A program made the position numbers and the translations under genes. Positions 60,775 through 64,000 of a DNA stretch of 64,000 bases are shown here, one piece after another; position 1 is the stretch's first letter; each line of letters begins with the position of its first letter. Where the stretch lies: NCBI GenBank assembly GCA_900314355.1, contig OMUY01000021.1, forward strand, positions 1-64,000. The letters run 5' to 3'. Under the pieces are notes generated by a model that was given only the letters and a program-made list of their open reading frames with translations, had not been told where the DNA came from and ran no database searches. Source of the DNA: an uncultured Eubacteriales bacterium (GTDB taxonomy: Bacteria > Bacillota > Clostridia > Oscillospirales > Acutalibacteraceae).

Positions 60775-61926
60775 ATGTCTGAATACTTGCACGCGAAGCA
60801 CGCGAAAAATGAAGATTATGAAAAATTGGTAGAGCTTATGGACACAGCTTTCTCATTTCCAAATTATTCTTTTCCGGATCTTCTTCCGAAGCTTTACAAT
60901 AAAGACAGAAACGATATTTCTCAGCAGCTTTGCGTTGATGTAAACGGTGAATTTCGTTCGACAATAGGACTTTTTTACAACACGGTAGACGTATGCGGCG
61001 AGAAAATCAAGTCATGCGGAATAGGAAATGTCTGCGTAAAAAAAGAATACAGAAACCAAGATTATATGAAATTCAATATGTCTTGCGCCATGGATGAGAT
61101 AAAGCAAAAATTCACGGATTTCGCTTTTCTTTCGGGTCAGCGCCAGAGGTACGGATATTATTCTTTTGAGTTGGGCGGCGTTTCATATTCTTTTGATTTC
61201 AAAACGGTAAATGTAAAGCATCTTTTTGGAAAATACGAAAAATGCGGTTGTGAAGCGATAGAATTGAAAGATAACGACAGCTGCGAAGAACTGATAAAAA
61301 TCAACGAAAACAGACCATGTCATTTTGACAGAAAAAAACTTCCTGTAAACGAAATATTGAGGTCATGGTTTGACAAGCCGTACAAAGTGATGAAAGACGG
61401 CGGATTCATAGGTTATTTTGTGGCGGAGAAAAATCCGGAAAATATCAATGAGATTGGATATACGGATGAAAAATACATACCTGACATATTGAGAACAGCG
61501 CTTGACATTTCGGGAAAAAATATCATACGGGTTTCCTGCCCTCCATTCGATACTCCTCTTTATGATTTTCTCACAAAATACGGCGATAATTTCTATATCA
61601 GATCATCTGAACAGTTCTCCGTTTTAAATTATCAGAAAATTATAAGAGCGTATTTAAACCTCGAAAAAACATATAAAAATCTTGCCGACGGAGAGACGGT
61701 TCTTCTTATTAATACGCCGATATTCCCCGAAAAAATATACATCGGAGTAAAAAACAACAATGTTACAGTCGAAGACACAAATCTGCCGGCTGATATTCAG
61801 CTTGAACATTTAGAGGCAATGAGACTTCTTTTCTCAATATCGAGTGAAAAACGAAGATTGTTAAATCCGGCCGCAGCCTCATGGTTCCCGCTGCCGCTTT
61901 ATGTATGGCCTTCTGATTCGGTTTAA
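60775..61926 (+). CDS. GNAT-family N-acetyltransferase, Eis-like two-domain protein
   Basis: A 383-residue cytoplasmic protein. The N-terminal GNAT domain (1-150) has VCVKKEYRNQDYMKF as the acetyl-CoA loop and a FLSGQRQRYGYYSFELGG block. A second, GNAT-like domain and a C-terminal sterol-carrier-like part (about 300-383) complete an Eis-type architecture. The acceptor is unknown. The ATG follows ATCGGAGTG. A single-gene unit facing clpX. Confidence 0.8.
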   Translation: MSEYLHAKHAKNEDYEKLVELMDTAFSFPNYSFPDLLPKLYNKDRNDISQQLCVDVNGEFRSTIGLFYNTVDVCGEKIKSCGIGNVCVKKEYRNQDYMKFNMSCAMDEIKQKFTDFAFLSGQRQRYGYYSFELGGVSYSFDFKTVNVKHLFGKYEKCGCEAIELKDNDSCEELIKINENRPCHFDRKKLPVNEILRSWFDKPYKVMKDGGFIGYFVAEKNPENINEIGYTDEKYIPDILRTALDISGKNIIRVSCPPFDTPLYDFLTKYGDNFYIRSSEQFSVLNYQKIIRAYLNLEKTYKNLADGETVLLINTPIFPEKIYIGVKNNNVTVEDTNLPADIQLEHLEAMRLLFSISSEKRRLLNPAAASWFPLPLYVWPSDSV

Positions 61927-61946
61927 AAAAAATAATAAAATATCAA

Positions 61947-61974
61947 AAGGGACTGTCAGAAAAACCAGTCCCTT
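61947..61974. terminator. Bidirectional terminator between GNAT and clpX
   Basis: A perfect 9-bp stem AAGGGACTG/CAGTCCCTT with a 10-nt loop lies between the two convergent genes. Confidence 0.8.
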
Positions 61975-61981
61975 GTAATTT

Positions 61982-63241
61982 TTATTCTTCGTCGTCGGTT
62001 CTTGTCAATATCGGCTCCGCTCCGTTTTTTACGCAGTCCGCCGTGATAGTTACGCCCGTAATCGATTCATCAGACGGAACGCTGAACATGACGTCAAGAA
62101 GCGTGCTTTCCATAATAGCCCTGAGACCTCTCGCGCCTGTATTCCTCTCAATCGCAAGATCTGCCATTGCGTCGAGCGCGTCATCCTCAAATGTCAATTT
62201 TACATTGTCCAATTTAAAAAGCTCTGTATACTGCTTTACGAGAGAATCCTTTGGTTCTTTAAGTATCTTTACAAGCGCTTGCCTGTCAAGATTTTGAAGA
62301 GCGGCAATTACCGGAAGACGACCGACCAGTTCGGGAATAAGACCGAACTTAACAAGATCCTGAGGAATTACTTTGGTCATTATCTTATCGTAATCGATAT
62401 TCTCTTTTGTAAGAATATTCGCTTCAAATCCCAAAACGTTGGAGCCGAGTCTTCTTTCGATTATTTTTTCAATTCCGTCAAAAGCTCCGCCGCAGATAAA
62501 TAATATATTTTTTGTATCTATTTGAATAAATTCCTGCTGAGGGTGCTTTCTGCCGCCCTGAGGAGGGACATTAGCTATTGTTCCCTCAAGGATTTTCAGA
62601 AGAGCCTGCTGAACGCCCTCACCCGATACGTCTCTTGTGATAGATGTATTTTCGGATCTTCTCGAAATTTTATCTATTTCATCGACGTATATTATTCCGC
62701 GTTCCGCCTTGTTAATATCGTAATCGGCAGCCTGAATAAGTCTAAGCAGAATATTTTCGACATCCTCGCCGACATAGCCTGCCTCCGTCAGCGTTGTGGC
62801 GTCGGCTATCGCAAAAGGAACGTCTAAGGTCTTTGCAAGAGTGCGCGCAAGAAGAGTTTTTCCTACTCCTGTCGGACCCAAAAGCAAAATATTGCTTTTC
62901 TGAATATCGACATCGGAATCATCAGATGAAAAAACTCTCTTGTAATGATTGTAAACCGCGACGCAGAGAGCTTTTTTTGCATCGTCCTGCCCTATTACAT
63001 ATTCGTCAAGTGTCTTTTTGAGTTCTGCCGGCTTTGGAAGATTATCATAATAATTTTCATGAACTGTTTTTTCTTCATCATCGTCGTCCGATTCAAAAGC
63101 ATAAACGTAAAGTTTCGCTATGCAGTCTTTGCATATACAGACGCCAGAAGGCATTTCGTAAAGCTGGGAAACCTGACTGCCTGTCCTGCCGCAAACCGCG
63201 CATCTCGGTTCCTGACCGGGTCCGTTATTGTATTCTGCCAA
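61982..63241 (-). CDS. clpX: ClpX ATPase subunit of the Clp protease
   Basis: AAA+ unfoldase that feeds substrates to ClpP. The 419-residue protein has the N-terminal zinc-binding domain (CAVC ... CKDC, residues 14-39), Walker [12 protein letters not shown], Walker [11 protein letters not shown], the pore loop GYVGE, the IGF-type ClpP loop (LGF near residue 270) and the sensor-2 region. It is 100 bases downstream of clpP with a hairpin between, so it may be partly uncoupled from it. Confidence 0.97.
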   Translation of the reverse strand: MAEYNNGPGQEPRCAVCGRTGSQVSQLYEMPSGVCICKDCIAKLYVYAFESDDDDEEKTVHENYYDNLPKPAELKKTLDEYVIGQDDAKKALCVAVYNHYKRVFSSDDSDVDIQKSNILLLGPTGVGKTLLARTLAKTLDVPFAIADATTLTEAGYVGEDVENILLRLIQAADYDINKAERGIIYVDEIDKISRRSENTSITRDVSGEGVQQALLKILEGTIANVPPQGGRKHPQQEFIQIDTKNILFICGGAFDGIEKIIERRLGSNVLGFEANILTKENIDYDKIMTKVIPQDLVKFGLIPELVGRLPVIAALQNLDRQALVKILKEPKDSLVKQYTELFKLDNVKLTFEDDALDAMADLAIERNTGARGLRAIMESTLLDVMFSVPSDESITGVTITADCVKNGAEPILTRTDDEE

Positions 63242-63297
63242 TTTCTTTCTCCGTGCACTATTTATTATAAACAGTTAATAATACTTATAATTTCATC

Positions 63298-63327
63298 AAA
63301 AGGAGCATTATCGAAAATGCTCCTTTT
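63298..63327. terminator. Hairpin between clpP and clpX
   Basis: A perfect 12-bp stem AAAAGGAGCATT/AATGCTCCTTTT with a 6-nt loop. The T tract on the minus strand is short, so it is probably an attenuating or partial terminator of clpP. Confidence 0.7.
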
Positions 63328-63341
63328 AAATTAAACATTTT

Positions 63342-63923
63342 TTATCTATGGTCAATAATCTTATCGATGATACCGTAGTCAAGAGCCTCGTTTGGAACCA
63401 TCCAATTATCTCTTTCGGTATCCTGAACTACCTGCTCGTATGGCTTGCCTGTGTTCTCGGCAAGTATTCTGTTGAGCTGTTCCTTTGTTCTCAGTACATC
63501 CTTCATAGCTATTTCCATATCGGTAGCCTTGCCCTGAGTACCGGATGCAACCTGATGTATCATTATTTTGCTGTTGGGAAGAGAATATCTCTTTCCTTTT
63601 GTTCCGGCAGCGAGAAGAAATGCTCCCATAGACGCCGCAAGACCCATGCATATTGTAGATACATCCGGTTTGATGTAATTCATCGTATCGTAAATGGCGA
63701 GACCGGCCGTTACGCTTCCGCCGGGGCTGTTGATGTAGAGTGAAATATCCTTTGTGGGATCCTGACCTTCAAGGAAAAGGAGCTGAGCTACCACAAGGCT
63801 TGCCGTAACATCGTTCACCTCATCTGAAAGAACTATGATTCTGTCATTTAAAAGACGGGAATATATATCATAGGCTCTCTCGCCTCTATTTGTTGTTTCT
63901 ATTACTGTAGGTACTAATGCCAT
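63342..63923 (-). CDS. clpP: ATP-dependent Clp protease proteolytic subunit
   Basis: Serine protease of the ClpXP machine. The 193-residue protein has the catalytic Ser in [12 protein letters not shown], His in MIHQVASG and Asp in the DTERDNWM region, and the N-terminal [19 protein letters not shown]. The ATG follows TAGGAGGTATTTAAG. It is the most upstream gene of the pair. On the minus strand the frame before it stays open to the window edge but ends 5 bases before this start and resembles no gene I know. Confidence 0.97.
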   Translation of the reverse strand: MALVPTVIETTNRGERAYDIYSRLLNDRIIVLSDEVNDVTASLVVAQLLFLEGQDPTKDISLYINSPGGSVTAGLAIYDTMNYIKPDVSTICMGLAASMGAFLLAAGTKGKRYSLPNSKIMIHQVASGTQGKATDMEIAMKDVLRTKEQLNRILAENTGKPYEQVVQDTERDNWMVPNEALDYGIIDKIIDHR

Positions 63924-64000
63924 CTTAAATACCTCCTAATGGCCCAATGAAAATTTCTGAAATAATTCCTGACATTTCAAGACTTAAACCGCGGAAACTG

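Noticed and set aside
1..64000. Insertion sequences, prophage or CRISPR arrays
   Set aside because: No transposase, integrase, phage structural gene or regularly spaced repeat was found in the window.

Overview
The window looks like chromosomal DNA of a low-to-mid GC, Gram-positive member of the Clostridia, most like the Oscillospiraceae/Ruminococcaceae gut lineages. The grounds are the blocks ffs-dnaX-ybaB-recR, ecfA1-ecfA2-ecfT-truA and ruvC-ruvA-ruvB, a DnaD-type primosome protein, ZapA, a class B sortase, lipoprotein and D,D-carboxypeptidase genes, frequent TTG/GTG starts, and near-consensus sigma-A promoters (TTGACA-like, 17 bp spacer, TATAAT-like) in most gaps. I saw no transposase, prophage, CRISPR array or rRNA. 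Genus-level assignment is inference.

Layout. 1-2170: a structured multi-hairpin stretch, tRNA-Ser(CGA) with its terminator on the minus strand, then yebC and an adenine-PRT-like gene. 2170-10260: a 41-codon small ORF with its own promoter and terminator, a D,D-carboxypeptidase, a phosphoesterase, an iron-type alcohol dehydrogenase, serC-serA and glpK. 10294-17106: a GH2 glycosidase facing a tight minus-strand operon zapA-dut-dnaD-dnaC/dnaI-rsmA-tmk. 17427-27341: a plus-strand run with an FAD dehydrogenase, stand-alone CinA C-terminal amidase (pncC), class B sortase, a membrane-anchored protein that looks like a degenerate CinA, a dockerin-like/SpoIID secreted protein, galE, hom and lysC. 27402-33666: two paralogous surface proteins, an EamA transporter, a secreted GH5 endoglucanase, an SDR reductase and an unknown protein. 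33667-38360: xylB-like kinase, recR, ybaB, dnaX and the SRP RNA. 38469-47060: a GPH sugar symporter, ttcA, a yybP-ykoY (Mn2+) riboswitch controlling a P2-type ATPase, a PHP metallohydrolase and a secreted EEP-family hydrolase. 47065-60655: two minus-strand operons, DUF5711-cvpA-pgsA-GNAT-mltG and ruvC-ruvA-ruvB-glmM-methyltransferase-ecfA1-ecfA2-ecfT-truA. 60708-63923: a GNAT acetyltransferase facing clpX and clpP.

How the genes work together. Most are housekeeping: replication and repair (dnaX, recR, ruvABC, the DnaD/DnaI primosome pair, dut/tmk for dTTP supply), envelope synthesis (glmM, pgsA, mltG, the carboxypeptidase), protein quality control (clpXP) and amino-acid synthesis (serCA, hom-lysC). 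Plant-glycan use is suggested by the secreted GH5, the cytoplasmic GH2, a GPH symporter, the xylulokinase-like kinase and galE.

Most worth a second look: the membrane-anchored, apparently inactive CinA-like protein between a sortase and a SpoIID-domain protein and near a genuine PncC; the Mn riboswitch whose P1 helix shares bases with a terminator; the unannotated 41-residue peptide gene; the hairpin cluster beside the tRNA; the paralogous surface proteins; and amphipathic C-terminal tails on two secreted enzymes.
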